From the NCBI GenBank assembly GCA_002721365.1, contig PBKC01000071.1, positions 1 to 34,832 on the forward strand: DNA of 34,832 nucleotides, read 5' to 3'. The stretch comes from Rhodospirillaceae bacterium (GTDB taxonomy: Bacteria; Pseudomonadota; Alphaproteobacteria; GCA-2721365). Numbering within the stretch: the first letter of the stretch is position 1; each line of letters begins with the position of its first letter. The notes beneath the pieces are model-generated. The model was not told the DNA's origin, ran no database searches, and was given only the letters and a program-made list of their open reading frames with translations. Positions 1-7,518 of the stretch are shown here, one piece after another. The translations under genes were made by a program, and so were the position numbers.

Positions 1-339
1 ATGGCACCCCATCGCCACCTCCAGACCGCCGCCGAGCGCGGTGCCGTGAACGCCCGCGACGACTGGCTTTCCTGCGGCTTCGAGCGCCTTGATGACGTCG
101 TGGATATTGGCGTTGCCCGGAGGTGGCGGATTGCCGAACTCGTTGATGTCGGCGCCGCTGATGAAGGTGCGCCCGCCGCCGACCAGCACCATCGCTTTCA
201 CGTCCGCGTCGGCGAGACCGGCTTCGATGCCGCTGATGATCCCTTGCGGGACGCCGACCGAGAGCGCGTTGACCGGCGGGTTGTTGACCGTGATGACGCC
301 GATGGCGCCGCGCTTGGTGAAATCGACAAGGTTGGCCAT
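1..339 (-). CDS. Crotonase / 3-hydroxyacyl-CoA dehydrogenase, N-terminal part (partial)
   Basis: This open frame starts at an ATG (339-337) and runs off the left edge without a stop, giving 113 residues. They match the enoyl-CoA hydratase fold: NPPVNALS near residue 20, the oxyanion-hole segment GGRTFISGADINEF near 55-68, and HGTALGGGLEVAMGCH at the end. The pattern LGGGLEVAxGCH is typical of the hydratase half of FadB/FadJ-like bifunctional beta-oxidation proteins of roughly 700 residues, so an NAD-binding 3-hydroxyacyl-CoA dehydrogenase half probably follows outside the window. A stand-alone enoyl-CoA hydratase is the alternative. A purine-rich stretch (GAGAGAGCGAG) precedes the start. A perfect 20-base palindrome lies 35-54 bases upstream and may be an operator. 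Confidence 0.85.
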   Translation of the reverse strand, partial: MANLVDFTKRGAIGVITVNNPPVNALSVGVPQGIISGIEAGLADADVKAMVLVGGGRTFISGADINEFGNPPPPGNANIHDVIKALEAAGKPVVAGVHGTALGGGLEVAMGCH

Positions 340-373
340 GGTCTCGCTCTCTCAGACTAGCTCGTCACCGCTT

Positions 374-393
374 TATGGTGCCGCGGCACCATA
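374..393. repeat. Perfect 20-base palindrome upstream of the crotonase gene
   Basis: TATGGTGCCGCGGCACCATA reads the same on both strands. It lies between the end of the flavodoxin gene and the start of the crotonase gene, 35-54 bases before that ATG. A site of this size and symmetry fits a dimeric repressor operator (for example TetR or GntR type). It could also be a hairpin in the transcript, but no T-run follows on either strand. Confidence 0.6.
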
Positions 394-418
394 GATTGCC
401 CGTTCCAGCCGGGCAATC
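394..418 (-). terminator. Hairpin after the flavodoxin gene, possible terminator
   Basis: A 9-base perfect stem (GATTGCCCG at 394-402 with CGGGCAATC at 410-418) and a 7-base loop lie 14 bases past the flavodoxin stop codon. No U-tract follows, so termination is an inference from position and stem quality. The 20-base palindrome abuts this hairpin directly. Confidence 0.4.
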
Positions 419-431
419 GCGTGAGAGGTCC

Positions 432-917
432 TCAGGCGGCATCCTCGGACACCTCGCGCGCCAGGGCGTGGATCGCCTCGCTCGCCGACCCGCTCTCGAC
501 ATCCTTTTCGCGAAAGCTGGTCAACGGATTCGGTGGCTGGCCGCAGAGGGTGGTGATTTCGGCAAAGGCGATCTCGGCCTTCGGCCCCATGAGCGTGCAG
601 AAGGCAGCGATGCGCTTGGCGCCCGCCATCCGGTCGGCAAGCAGCGTGCGAATGGGTGACGAGATGTGGTCGGCCCATACCGGGGTGCCGACGACCACCA
701 CGTCGTAGGCGGCGGGATCGTGATGCAGCGGTTCGATCGGCGCGTGCCGCTTGCGCAGCGAATCGAGAATGCAGCGGAAATAGCCCCAGGGCGTCCGGTA
801 GCGGGGCCTTACTTCCTGCACGACTTCGATGTCGGCGCCGGTCAGCTTGGCGAGTGCGCTGGCCACCCGCTTGGTCGTGCCTCCCAGGGAATAATAGACG
901 ACCAGCACCTTCGCCAT
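432..917 (-). CDS. Flavodoxin family protein
   Basis: This 161-residue cytoplasmic protein is predicted to bind FMN and carry electrons or act as a small NAD(P)H:quinone-type reductase; the partner is unknown. The N-terminus MAKVLVVYYSLGGTTKRVA is the flavodoxin first strand and FMN phosphate loop (S10 to T15), and YDVVVVGTPVWADHISSPIRTLL is the usual second flavin loop region. The length suits short-chain flavodoxins. The start lies 10 bases after the stop of the class II amidotransferase gene and has only a weak ribosome-binding site, so translation may be coupled. The two genes probably share a transcript. Confidence 0.85.
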   Translation of the reverse strand: MAKVLVVYYSLGGTTKRVASALAKLTGADIEVVQEVRPRYRTPWGYFRCILDSLRKRHAPIEPLHHDPAAYDVVVVGTPVWADHISSPIRTLLADRMAGAKRIAAFCTLMGPKAEIAFAEITTLCGQPPNPLTSFREKDVESGSASEAIHALAREVSEDAA

Positions 918-927
918 ATCGGCCTGC

Positions 928-1761
928 TCAGGCCGCCGCGGCCGGATGGGGCGAATCGAGCGGCACGACGGTGACGCTGCCGCCCTGGGCGATCAGGAAA
1001 TGCGCGTCCGGAACCTCGGTCCAGCCGAGATCGTCATGGTCCAGCGGCTCCGAGGCGACGAGTACCGCGCCGTGGCCGTCGCTGAAATGCATCCGCCCCT
1101 CCCTGACCCCGATCTCGGCGCCCTGGGCATAGTAGAGGCTGGGCGAGTTCGAATCGTTGGAACAACGAAGCGCGATCAGCCGATGACCGTCGGTGGCGAC
1201 CGCCGCCATGTGGAACGGCTCGCCCGGCGCCGCCTCGTCGATCACGTCGCAGATCTGGCCGACCGTGCGGCCGAAGGCCACGGTCGGGTCCTCGGCGAGG
1301 CCGTTGCCGACCAGCATGTAGAAGAAGGCTTCGCTGTCGGTGCTGCCCAGGCGGTACTGGTAGAGTTCGGGCGCGATCATCCGGTCGATACGGGCGCGAA
1401 GCTCGCGATAGCCGCCGATCAGCCCGTTATGGACGAACAGCCAGTTGCCGTAGCGGAAGGGATGGCAGTTCTCGCGGCTGACGCTGGTCCCGGTGGATGC
1501 CCGGACATGGGCCAGGAACAGGCGCGAGCGGATCTGTTCGGCGAGGCTTCTGAGATTGCTGTCGTTCCAGGCCGGCAGAATGTCGCGGTAGAGCCCCGGA
1601 TTGGGCCGGTCGCCGTACCAGCCGACCCCGAATCCGTCGCCGTTGGTGGTGTAGACCGTGCGCCGCGCCGCCTGGCTTTGGCGCGCGAGCGAATTGGTGG
1701 GCTGGAACAGCAGCGTTCCGATCTCGATCGACGGACCGGCATAGGCGAGCCAACGACACAT
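928..1761 (-). CDS. Class II glutamine amidotransferase (EgtC/YafJ type)
   Basis: The 277-residue product has an N-terminal-nucleophile glutaminase domain. I place the start at the ATG giving MCRWLAYAG, because Cys2 must become the N-terminal nucleophile and a GGGGAG ribosome-binding site lies 8 bases upstream. An in-frame ATG 24 bases earlier would bury that cysteine. Supporting motifs are HVRASTG, NCHPFRYGNWLFVHNGLIGG (substrate-binding region) and STDSEAFFYML. The family includes EgtC, a gamma-glutamyl hydrolase of ergothioneine synthesis, and YafJ of unknown substrate. No other ergothioneine genes are nearby, so the substrate here is unknown. It probably forms an operon with the flavodoxin gene and diverges from hyuA. 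Confidence 0.88.
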   Translation of the reverse strand: MCRWLAYAGPSIEIGTLLFQPTNSLARQSQAARRTVYTTNGDGFGVGWYGDRPNPGLYRDILPAWNDSNLRSLAEQIRSRLFLAHVRASTGTSVSRENCHPFRYGNWLFVHNGLIGGYRELRARIDRMIAPELYQYRLGSTDSEAFFYMLVGNGLAEDPTVAFGRTVGQICDVIDEAAPGEPFHMAAVATDGHRLIALRCSNDSNSPSLYYAQGAEIGVREGRMHFSDGHGAVLVASEPLDHDDLGWTEVPDAHFLIAQGGSVTVVPLDSPHPAAAA

Positions 1762-1908
1762 AGGCGCAACTCCCCGAAACGGCATTTTATTAGGACGGAG
1801 AGTACGTCCGGTCCGAACGGTTGTCGATCAGCCTCGCATATGCTCGAAATGCGCTCTCTTGCCGGCTTTGCCCAAGCGCGCATAGCCTGTCGCCCGGAGA
1901 GGAAACGC
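1762..1908. promoter_or_regulatory. Divergent intergenic region, amidotransferase / hyuA
   Basis: These 147 bases separate two divergent genes and must hold both promoters. An AT-richer stretch (CATTTTATTAGG, near 1783-1794) could serve as a -10 region for the minus-strand gene. A small hairpin or operator-like repeat, GGACG at 1793-1797 with CGTCC at 1805-1809, follows. I could not assign a convincing -35/-10 pair for either gene. Confidence 0.35.
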
Positions 1909-4017
1909 ATGCGATCAGGTTCGGGCAAGGCGGCGCGGGTGGCCGTCGATATCGGTGGCACCTTCACTGACGTAGCGCTTGAGGTCGGCGAGCGGCTGGT
2001 CACGCGCAAGGTGCTGACCACCCACGCCGCGCCCGAGCGGGCGGTGATCGAGGCGGTCGGCGCCGTCGTCGCCGAAGCCGGATTGACGCCCGCCGACGTC
2101 GCGCTGGTGATTCACGGCACCACGCTGGCCACCAACGCCATCATCGAGCGCAAGGGCGCGAAGACCGCGCTGATCACCACCGAGGGCTTCCGCGACTCGG
2201 TCGAGATGGCCTACGAGAACCGGTTCGAGCAGTACGACATCGGCATCGAGAAGCCGCCGCCGCTGGTCCCCCGCCATCTCCGCTGGCCGGTTCGGGAACG
2301 GGTCGGTGCCCAGGGGCAGATATTGCTGCCGCTGGACGAAGGGACCGTCGAGGCGCTGATCCCGGAGATCGCCGGGAACGACGTCGCCAGCATCGCCATC
2401 GGCCTGATCCACGGCTACGCCAACGGCGATCATGAACAGCGGGTCGCGGAGATCGTCGCCCGCGCCCTCCCCGACGTCTCGCTGACCCTGTCGTCGGAGG
2501 TCTGCCCCGAGATCCGGGAATACGAGCGCCTGTCGACGGCCTGCGCCAACGCCTATGTCCGGCCGCTGATGGCGCGCTATCTGGGCAATCTCGACCGTGC
2601 GCTCGATGAGCGCGGTTTCGCCTGCCCGATTCTCCTGATGACCTCCGGCGGCGGCCTCACCACGCTGGAGACGGCGGCGCGGTTCCCGATTCGCTTGGTC
2701 GAGTCGGGACCGGCCGGCGGCGCGATCCTCGCCGCCGGCGTCGCCAGGGAATGCGGGATCGATGCCCTGCTGTCGTTCGACATGGGCGGAACGACGGCCA
2801 AGATCTGCCTGATCGACGACGGCGCGCCGCAGACCTCGCGGAGCTTCGAGGTCGCGCGCATGTACCGCTTCACCAAAGGGAGCGGCCTGCCGCTCCGCAT
2901 TCCGGTGATCGAGATGGTGGAGATCGGCGCGGGCGGCGGATCGCTGGCCGGCGTCGACAGCCTCGGCCGGGTCGCGGTCGGCCCCGAAAGCGCGGGATCG
3001 GAGCCCGGCCCCGCCTGCTACGGACGCGGCGGCGAGCGGCCGGCAGTGACCGACGCCGACCTCGTGCTCGGCCGCATCGCACCGGACGACTTCGCCGGCG
3101 GAACCATGCCGCTGGACGGCGGAGCGGCCGCCACGGCGCTCACCAGGCATGTGGGAAGGCCGCTCGGGCTGGACGAGTCGCTGGCGGCGTTCGCGGTTTC
3201 CGAGATGGTCGACGAGAACATGGCGAACGCGGCGCGGGTCCACGCGATCGAGCGCGGCAAGGACGTCGTCGGCCGCACCCTGCTGGCCTTCGGCGGCGCT
3301 GCCCCCCTTCACGCGGCGCGGGTCGCCGAGAAGCTGGGGATCGAGCGGGTGATCGTCCCCACCGGCGCGGGCGTCGGGTCGGCGATCGGCTTCCTCCGCG
3401 CCCCCGTGGCCTATGAGGTCGTCCGCAGCCGCTACATGCGTCTCGGCGCCTTCGACGCCGCCCAAGCCAACGCCCTGTTCGCCGAGATGGCAGCGGAGGC
3501 CCTGGCGGTCGTACGCCAGGCCGCGCCGGACGCCGACTTCGTCGTCCAGCGTACCGCCTTCATGCGCTATGTCGGCCAGGGGCACGAGATCGCCGTCGCC
3601 CTGCCCGGTCGCGACCTCGTTGCCGACGACCGCCGGGTCATCCAGGCCGCCTTCGACGACGCCTATGCCGCCCATTACGGCCGGACGATCCCGGACGCCG
3701 AGGGCGAGATCCTGAGCTGGATGCTGAGCAGCGCCACCCCGGCCGCCGCCGCGCCGCCGGCCGGTGTGGAACCGGCCGAAGCCCCAGCGTCGCCGGTGCG
3801 CGAGCAGCAGGTCTTCGCCCTCGCGGCGCGCGCCTTCGCGGCAGTGCCGGTCTATCGCCGCGAGAACCTGAGGCAGGGCGCCCGATTCGCCGGCCCGGCA
3901 CTGGTCGTCGAGTCACAAACCACGACGGTGGTCCCCGCCGGCTTCGATGGCCGTATCGACACCCGGGGCTATATCGTCCTGGAACGCAGGAAGGAGACGC
4001 CGTCCCATGCCGCATGA
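1909..4017 (+). CDS. hyuA: Hydantoinase/oxoprolinase family protein, subunit A (HyuA type)
   Basis: The 702-residue protein belongs to the ATP-dependent N-methylhydantoinase/5-oxoprolinase family, which opens cyclic amides; acetone carboxylase beta subunits are relatives. The phosphate-binding motif VDIGGTFTD lies at residues 13-21, and HGTTLATNAIIERKGAKTALITTEGFRD is the family signature near 82-110. SGPAGG and DMGGTTAKICLID form the second nucleotide-binding half. I chose the ATG after GGAGAGGAAACGC because the conserved domain starts within 15 residues, although the frame stays open far upstream. The end overlaps hyuB by 11 bases, consistent with a two-subunit enzyme. No transporter or regulator nearby points to the substrate, so 'hydantoinase' is a family name only. 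Confidence 0.9.
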   Translation: MRSGSGKAARVAVDIGGTFTDVALEVGERLVTRKVLTTHAAPERAVIEAVGAVVAEAGLTPADVALVIHGTTLATNAIIERKGAKTALITTEGFRDSVEMAYENRFEQYDIGIEKPPPLVPRHLRWPVRERVGAQGQILLPLDEGTVEALIPEIAGNDVASIAIGLIHGYANGDHEQRVAEIVARALPDVSLTLSSEVCPEIREYERLSTACANAYVRPLMARYLGNLDRALDERGFACPILLMTSGGGLTTLETAARFPIRLVESGPAGGAILAAGVARECGIDALLSFDMGGTTAKICLIDDGAPQTSRSFEVARMYRFTKGSGLPLRIPVIEMVEIGAGGGSLAGVDSLGRVAVGPESAGSEPGPACYGRGGERPAVTDADLVLGRIAPDDFAGGTMPLDGGAAATALTRHVGRPLGLDESLAAFAVSEMVDENMANAARVHAIERGKDVVGRTLLAFGGAAPLHAARVAEKLGIERVIVPTGAGVGSAIGFLRAPVAYEVVRSRYMRLGAFDAAQANALFAEMAAEALAVVRQAAPDADFVVQRTAFMRYVGQGHEIAVALPGRDLVADDRRVIQAAFDDAYAAHYGRTIPDAEGEILSWMLSSATPAAAAPPAGVEPAEAPASPVREQQVFALAARAFAAVPVYRRENLRQGARFAGPALVVESQTTTVVPAGFDGRIDTRGYIVLERRKETPSHAA

Positions 4018-5710
4018 GGACGCCCTCGCCCGGCTCGACCGGCAGATCATGTGGAACCGCCTGCTGGCGGTGGTCGAGGAGCAGGCCCAGACGCTGATCC
4101 GCACCGCCTTCAGCAACACCGTGCGGGAGGCCGGCGACCTGTCGGCCGGCGTGTTCGACATCCAGGGCCGCATGCTCGCCCAGGCGGTGACGGGGACGCC
4201 CGGCCACGTCAACGCGATGGCGGCTTCGGTCGCGCATTTCCTGAAGCGCTTCCCGGTCGAGCGGATGCGCGAAGGCGACGTCTACATCACCAACGACCCC
4301 TGGCAGGCGACCGGGCATCTGCACGACTTCACCGTGGTGAGCCCCGCCTTCCGCGACGGCCGCGTCGTCGCCCTGTTCGCCTCCACCAGCCATGTCGTCG
4401 ACGTGGGCGGGCTGGGGTTCGGCCCCGACGGGCGGCAGGTGTTCGAGGAGGGCATCCGCGTCCCCATCATGGCACTGTTCGAGGAGGGCCGGGTCAACCA
4501 GTCGCTTCTCGACATCGTCCGCGCCAATGTCCGCGAGCCGGTGCAGTTGGAAGGCGACTTCTATTCGCTCGCCGCCTGCAACGAGATGGGCGCGAAGCGG
4601 CTGGTGGCGATGATGGCGGAGTTCGGGCTCGACGAAATCGGGACCCTGGGCGCCGATATCGTCGCGCGGTCCGAGCAGGCGATGCTGGAGGAAATCCGCA
4701 AGCTGCCGTTCGGGACCTACGAGAACAGCATGCGGATCGACGGCTATGACGATCCCATCGACCTCGTGGCGAAGATGACGATCGGCGAGACCGGCATCGA
4801 CGTCGATTTCGACGGCACCTCGCGCGTCTCCGACCGCGGCATCAACGTGCCGCTGACCTACAGCCAGGCCTATGCGACCTTCGGCATCCGCTGCGTGGTC
4901 GGCTCTGCGATCCCCAACAACGCCGGGTCGCTGGCGCCGGTCCGGGTGACGGCCCCTGAAGGCTCGATCCTCAACGCGCCGCCGCCCTGCGCGGTCGCGG
5001 CCCGCCACGCCATCGGCCAGATGCTTCCCGACGTGGTGCTGGGCTGCCTGCACCAGGCGGTCGACGGCATCGCCCCGGCCGAGGGGACCTCCTGTCTGTG
5101 GAACTTCGTTCTCTATGGCGGCCACGGCATCGCCGGCAGCGGCCGGGCGGCGAACGCCACCCCCTTCACAGTGACGCTGTTCCACAACGGCGGCACCGGT
5201 GCCCGGCCCGACAAGGACGGGCTGTCGGCGACCGCGTTTCCCTCGGGCGTCCGCAACACGCCGGTCGAGATCAACGAGGCCATCGCCCCGATCGTCGTCT
5301 GGCGGAAGGAGTACCGCACCGATTCGGGCGGCGCCGGCAAATGGCGCGGCGGGCTCGGCCAGATCATGGAGATCGGCAATATCGAGGGCGCGCCCTTCGC
5401 CCTGTCGTCGATGTTCGACCGCTGCCGCCACGCGCCCCGCGGCCGGGCCGGCGGCAGTGAAGGGACGGTCGGCGATGTCCACCTGGCCTCGGGCGCCCAA
5501 ATCCCGCCCAAGGGCCGCACCCCGATCCCGGCCGCCGACCGCCTGATCCTGGAGATGCCGGGTGGTGCCGGCTATGGCGACCCCCACGACCGCGATCCCG
5601 CCGCACTCGCCGCCGACATCCGCGACGGACTGGTGAGTGCTGAGGCGGCAGAGAGGGATTACGGCTTTAAGGGCCCTTCATCGTCAAAAGGCCGTCGTCC
5701 TCCGGCTTGA
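4007..5710 (+). CDS. hyuB: Hydantoinase/oxoprolinase family protein, subunit B (HyuB type)
   Basis: The 567-residue protein is the partner of the upstream HyuA-type subunit in a cytoplasmic ATP-dependent amidohydrolase. Family signatures are TPGHVNAMAASVAHFLKRFP and the segment GDVYITNDPWQATGHLHDFTVVSPAF near residues 87-112, GGTGARPDKDGLSATAFPSG, and a C-terminal EMPGGAGYGDPHDRDP. The start follows an AAGGAG site with about 10 bases spacing and lies inside the end of hyuA, so translation is probably coupled. The last dozen codons (KGPSSSKGRRPPA) run into a palindromic repeat, and the TGA stop sits in the loop of that repeat. The natural C-terminus was therefore probably replaced or extended by the repeat. 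Confidence 0.9.
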   Translation: MPHEDALARLDRQIMWNRLLAVVEEQAQTLIRTAFSNTVREAGDLSAGVFDIQGRMLAQAVTGTPGHVNAMAASVAHFLKRFPVERMREGDVYITNDPWQATGHLHDFTVVSPAFRDGRVVALFASTSHVVDVGGLGFGPDGRQVFEEGIRVPIMALFEEGRVNQSLLDIVRANVREPVQLEGDFYSLAACNEMGAKRLVAMMAEFGLDEIGTLGADIVARSEQAMLEEIRKLPFGTYENSMRIDGYDDPIDLVAKMTIGETGIDVDFDGTSRVSDRGINVPLTYSQAYATFGIRCVVGSAIPNNAGSLAPVRVTAPEGSILNAPPPCAVAARHAIGQMLPDVVLGCLHQAVDGIAPAEGTSCLWNFVLYGGHGIAGSGRAANATPFTVTLFHNGGTGARPDKDGLSATAFPSGVRNTPVEINEAIAPIVVWRKEYRTDSGGAGKWRGGLGQIMEIGNIEGAPFALSSMFDRCRHAPRGRAGGSEGTVGDVHLASGAQIPPKGRTPIPAADRLILEMPGGAGYGDPHDRDPAALAADIRDGLVSAEAAERDYGFKGPSSSKGRRPPA

Positions 5711-5723
5711 CCGGAGGACGACG
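5693..5723. repeat. Palindromic element over the hyuB stop codon
   Basis: Two perfect 13-base arms, CGTCGTCCTCCGG (5693-5705) and its complement (5711-5723), flank the loop CTTGA, which holds the hyuB TGA. The core CTCCGGCTTGACCGGAG resembles dispersed palindromes I know from many alphaproteobacterial genomes. It could also act as a transcription terminator, but no T-run follows. Confidence 0.65.
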
Positions 5724-5761
5724 ATGAAAGATGGATGGATGGGTGGAGGTAGCGAGTTGAG

Positions 5762-5845
5762 GTAGCCCGGATGGAGCGGAGCGCAATCCGGGGCGGACGC
5801 CATCGCAGGGATGTCCCGGATTGCGCTCCGCTCCATCCGGGCTAC
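5762..5845. repeat. REP-like inverted repeat pair, 30-base arms
   Basis: The 30-base arm at 5762-5791 (beginning GTAGCCCGGATGGAGCGGAG) is exactly complementary to the arm at 5816-5845, with 24 bases between them. The arm sequence belongs to a widespread class of REP-type palindromes (TAGCCCGGATG...ATCCGGG) usually found in spacers. Two arms in opposite orientation form a REPIN/BIME-like doublet. It ends 62 bases before the next gene. No RAYT transposase is in the window. Confidence 0.75.
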
Positions 5846-5907
5846 GCAGCCTTCGGAAATTCGCATAGGATCGTTGCACGGATAACAGCGACTGAGGGGA
5901 GGCACCC

Positions 5908-6954
5908 ATGATCTTCCGGCAGTTGTTCGACAGCGTTTCCAGCACCTACACCTACCTGATCGCCAGCCGCCGCGGCGGCGAGGCGGTGATCATCGACCCG
6001 GTGCTGGAGAAGGTCGACCGCTACGTCAAGCTGCTCGACGAACTCGACGTCAAGCTGGTCAAGGCCGTCGACACCCACATCCACGCCGACCACATCACCG
6101 GGCTCGGCGCACTGCGCGACAAAACCCGCTGCATCACCGTGATGGGCGAGCAGGCCGCCGTCGATGTCGTGTCGATGCGCGTGTCCGAGGGCGACCGGAT
6201 CGACATCGAAGGCCTGTCGCTCGACGTGATCTACACGCCCGGCCACACCGACGATTCCTACAGCTTCCGCATGAACGACCGGGTGTTCACCGGCGACACG
6301 CTGCTGATCCGGGGCTCGGGCCGCTGCGACTTCCAGAACGGCAGCGCCGAGGCCCAGTACGATTCGATCTTCAACAAGCTGCTCAGGCTGCCCGACGAGA
6401 CGCTGGTCTACCCCGCCCACGACTACAAGGGCGACACGGTGAGCACCATCGCCGAGGAGCGCGCCTGCAATCCGCGCCTCCAGGTATCGTCGGTGCAGCA
6501 GTACGTCGACATCATGAACGGCCTCAACCTGCCGAACCCGAAAATGATGGACGTCGCCGTCCCGGCGAACCGCAAGGTCGGCCTGGTGCAGGACGAGGTC
6601 GACCGCCATGGCTGGTCGCTCGCCCCGACCGACTGCGCGGCGATGGTCGGCCGGCCGGAGATCATCCTGGTCGACCTCCGCGACCGCGGCGAACGGCTGC
6701 GCCACGGCGAGATCCCCGGCTCGGTGCACGCCCCCTATCCGGACCTCGACGAGGCGGTGCATCCCGGCGGCATGCTCTATGAGCTCGCCCGCGCGACCGG
6801 CAAGCGGCTGGTCTTCTACTGCGCCTATGGCGAGCGCTCGGCGATGGCCGTCCAGACCGCCCAGGAAGCCGGCCTCGCCGCCGCCTGCCACATCAAGGGC
6901 GGCCTCGACGCCTGGAAGAAGGGCGGCGGCGCGGTCAGCCGGCGGAGCGCCTAG
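5908..6954 (+). CDS. Persulfide dioxygenase-rhodanese fusion (ETHE1-like MBL + rhodanese)
   Basis: The 348-residue protein joins a metallo-beta-lactamase-fold domain (about 1-235) to a rhodanese domain (about 240-345). The first carries T56-H-I-H-A-D-H62, H113 in TPGHTDD, D130 in FTGDTLLIRGSGRCDFQ and H171 in YPAHDY. These match ETHE1-type persulfide dioxygenases, whose single iron is held by two histidines and one aspartate (here H57, H113 and D130). The rhodanese loop C305-AYGER310 fits the CxxGxR active site. Such fusions (PRF type) oxidise glutathione persulfide to sulfite and move sulfur to or from thiosulfate. The ATG follows AGGGGAGG. The gene stands alone between a repeat and a convergent gene. 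A sulfide-detoxifying role is inferred from the family. Confidence 0.9.
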   Translation: MIFRQLFDSVSSTYTYLIASRRGGEAVIIDPVLEKVDRYVKLLDELDVKLVKAVDTHIHADHITGLGALRDKTRCITVMGEQAAVDVVSMRVSEGDRIDIEGLSLDVIYTPGHTDDSYSFRMNDRVFTGDTLLIRGSGRCDFQNGSAEAQYDSIFNKLLRLPDETLVYPAHDYKGDTVSTIAEERACNPRLQVSSVQQYVDIMNGLNLPNPKMMDVAVPANRKVGLVQDEVDRHGWSLAPTDCAAMVGRPEIILVDLRDRGERLRHGEIPGSVHAPYPDLDEAVHPGGMLYELARATGKRLVFYCAYGERSAMAVQTAQEAGLAAACHIKGGLDAWKKGGGAVSRRSA

Positions 6955-6955
6955 A

Positions 6956-7354
6956 TCACGGCGCCTTGGCGGCGATCGCTTCGACTTCGACCAGATAGGG
7001 CGGCAGGGTCAGGCCCGAGACGAACAGCAGCGTCTGCGTCGGGTGGTGGTCGCCGAGATAGCGGCCGCGGACTTCCGAGTTCTTCTCCCGCTGGCTGCGG
7101 TCGGTGAGGAAGGTGGTGATCTTCACCAGGTCCTCGATCCCCATGTCGGAAGCGGCGAGGACGGCGACGATGTTCTTCCAGCACCATTCGATCTGCTCGT
7201 CGAAGGTTTCCGGCACCGAGCCGTCGGGGCGGGCGCCGAGCTGGCCGGAGACATAGAGCCAGCGGGCGTTCGGCGGCACCTCGACGCTGTGGCTGTACTT
7301 GGCCGCCGGCATGGGCGGCGCGACGGTGTCCGGAATCTTGCGGATCAGCGGCAT
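6956..7354 (-). CDS. Rid (YjgF/YER057c/UK114) family protein
   Basis: The 132-residue protein has the chorismate-mutase-like Rid fold: YVSGQLGARPDGSVPETFDEQIEWCWKNI, then EDLVKITTFLTD, and a closing LVEVEAIAAK. Archetypal RidA hydrolyses reactive enamines and imines and uses an arginine in the segment PARS. Here the aligned segment is P105-T-Q-T, so glutamine replaces the arginine and classic imine deaminase activity is doubtful. It is better called a Rid-family protein of unknown substrate. A GGGAGG ribosome-binding site precedes the ATG. The stop codon is one base from the end of the convergent persulfide dioxygenase gene. Confidence 0.85.
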   Translation of the reverse strand: MPLIRKIPDTVAPPMPAAKYSHSVEVPPNARWLYVSGQLGARPDGSVPETFDEQIEWCWKNIVAVLAASDMGIEDLVKITTFLTDRSQREKNSEVRGRYLGDHHPTQTLLFVSGLTLPPYLVEVEAIAAKAP

Positions 7355-7518
7355 CTGTTTCCTCCCTTATCGCGTCTTTTCCGAAGACGTTAGTCCAGGC
7401 CCGGCCGGCCGGAAAGCGAATCCGATCGGCTGCCCCGGCTACCAAGCGAAGGGAACTTCGGAAGTCGCGGACCCGTTAGCGAAGCATGCTGGGCCTTCGA
7501 CCGATCTTCGGACGAGTC

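Noticed and set aside
1909..4017. Reading hyuA from the far upstream open frame beginning at 946
   Set aside because: The upstream part overlaps the amidotransferase gene and encodes no conserved sequence. The ATG at 1909 has a good ribosome-binding site and starts the domain.
1915..5587. Two long minus-strand frames (586 and 649 codons) opposite hyuA and hyuB
   Set aside because: Both are mirror frames of well-supported genes, rich in Arg, Asp and Gly, without family signatures.
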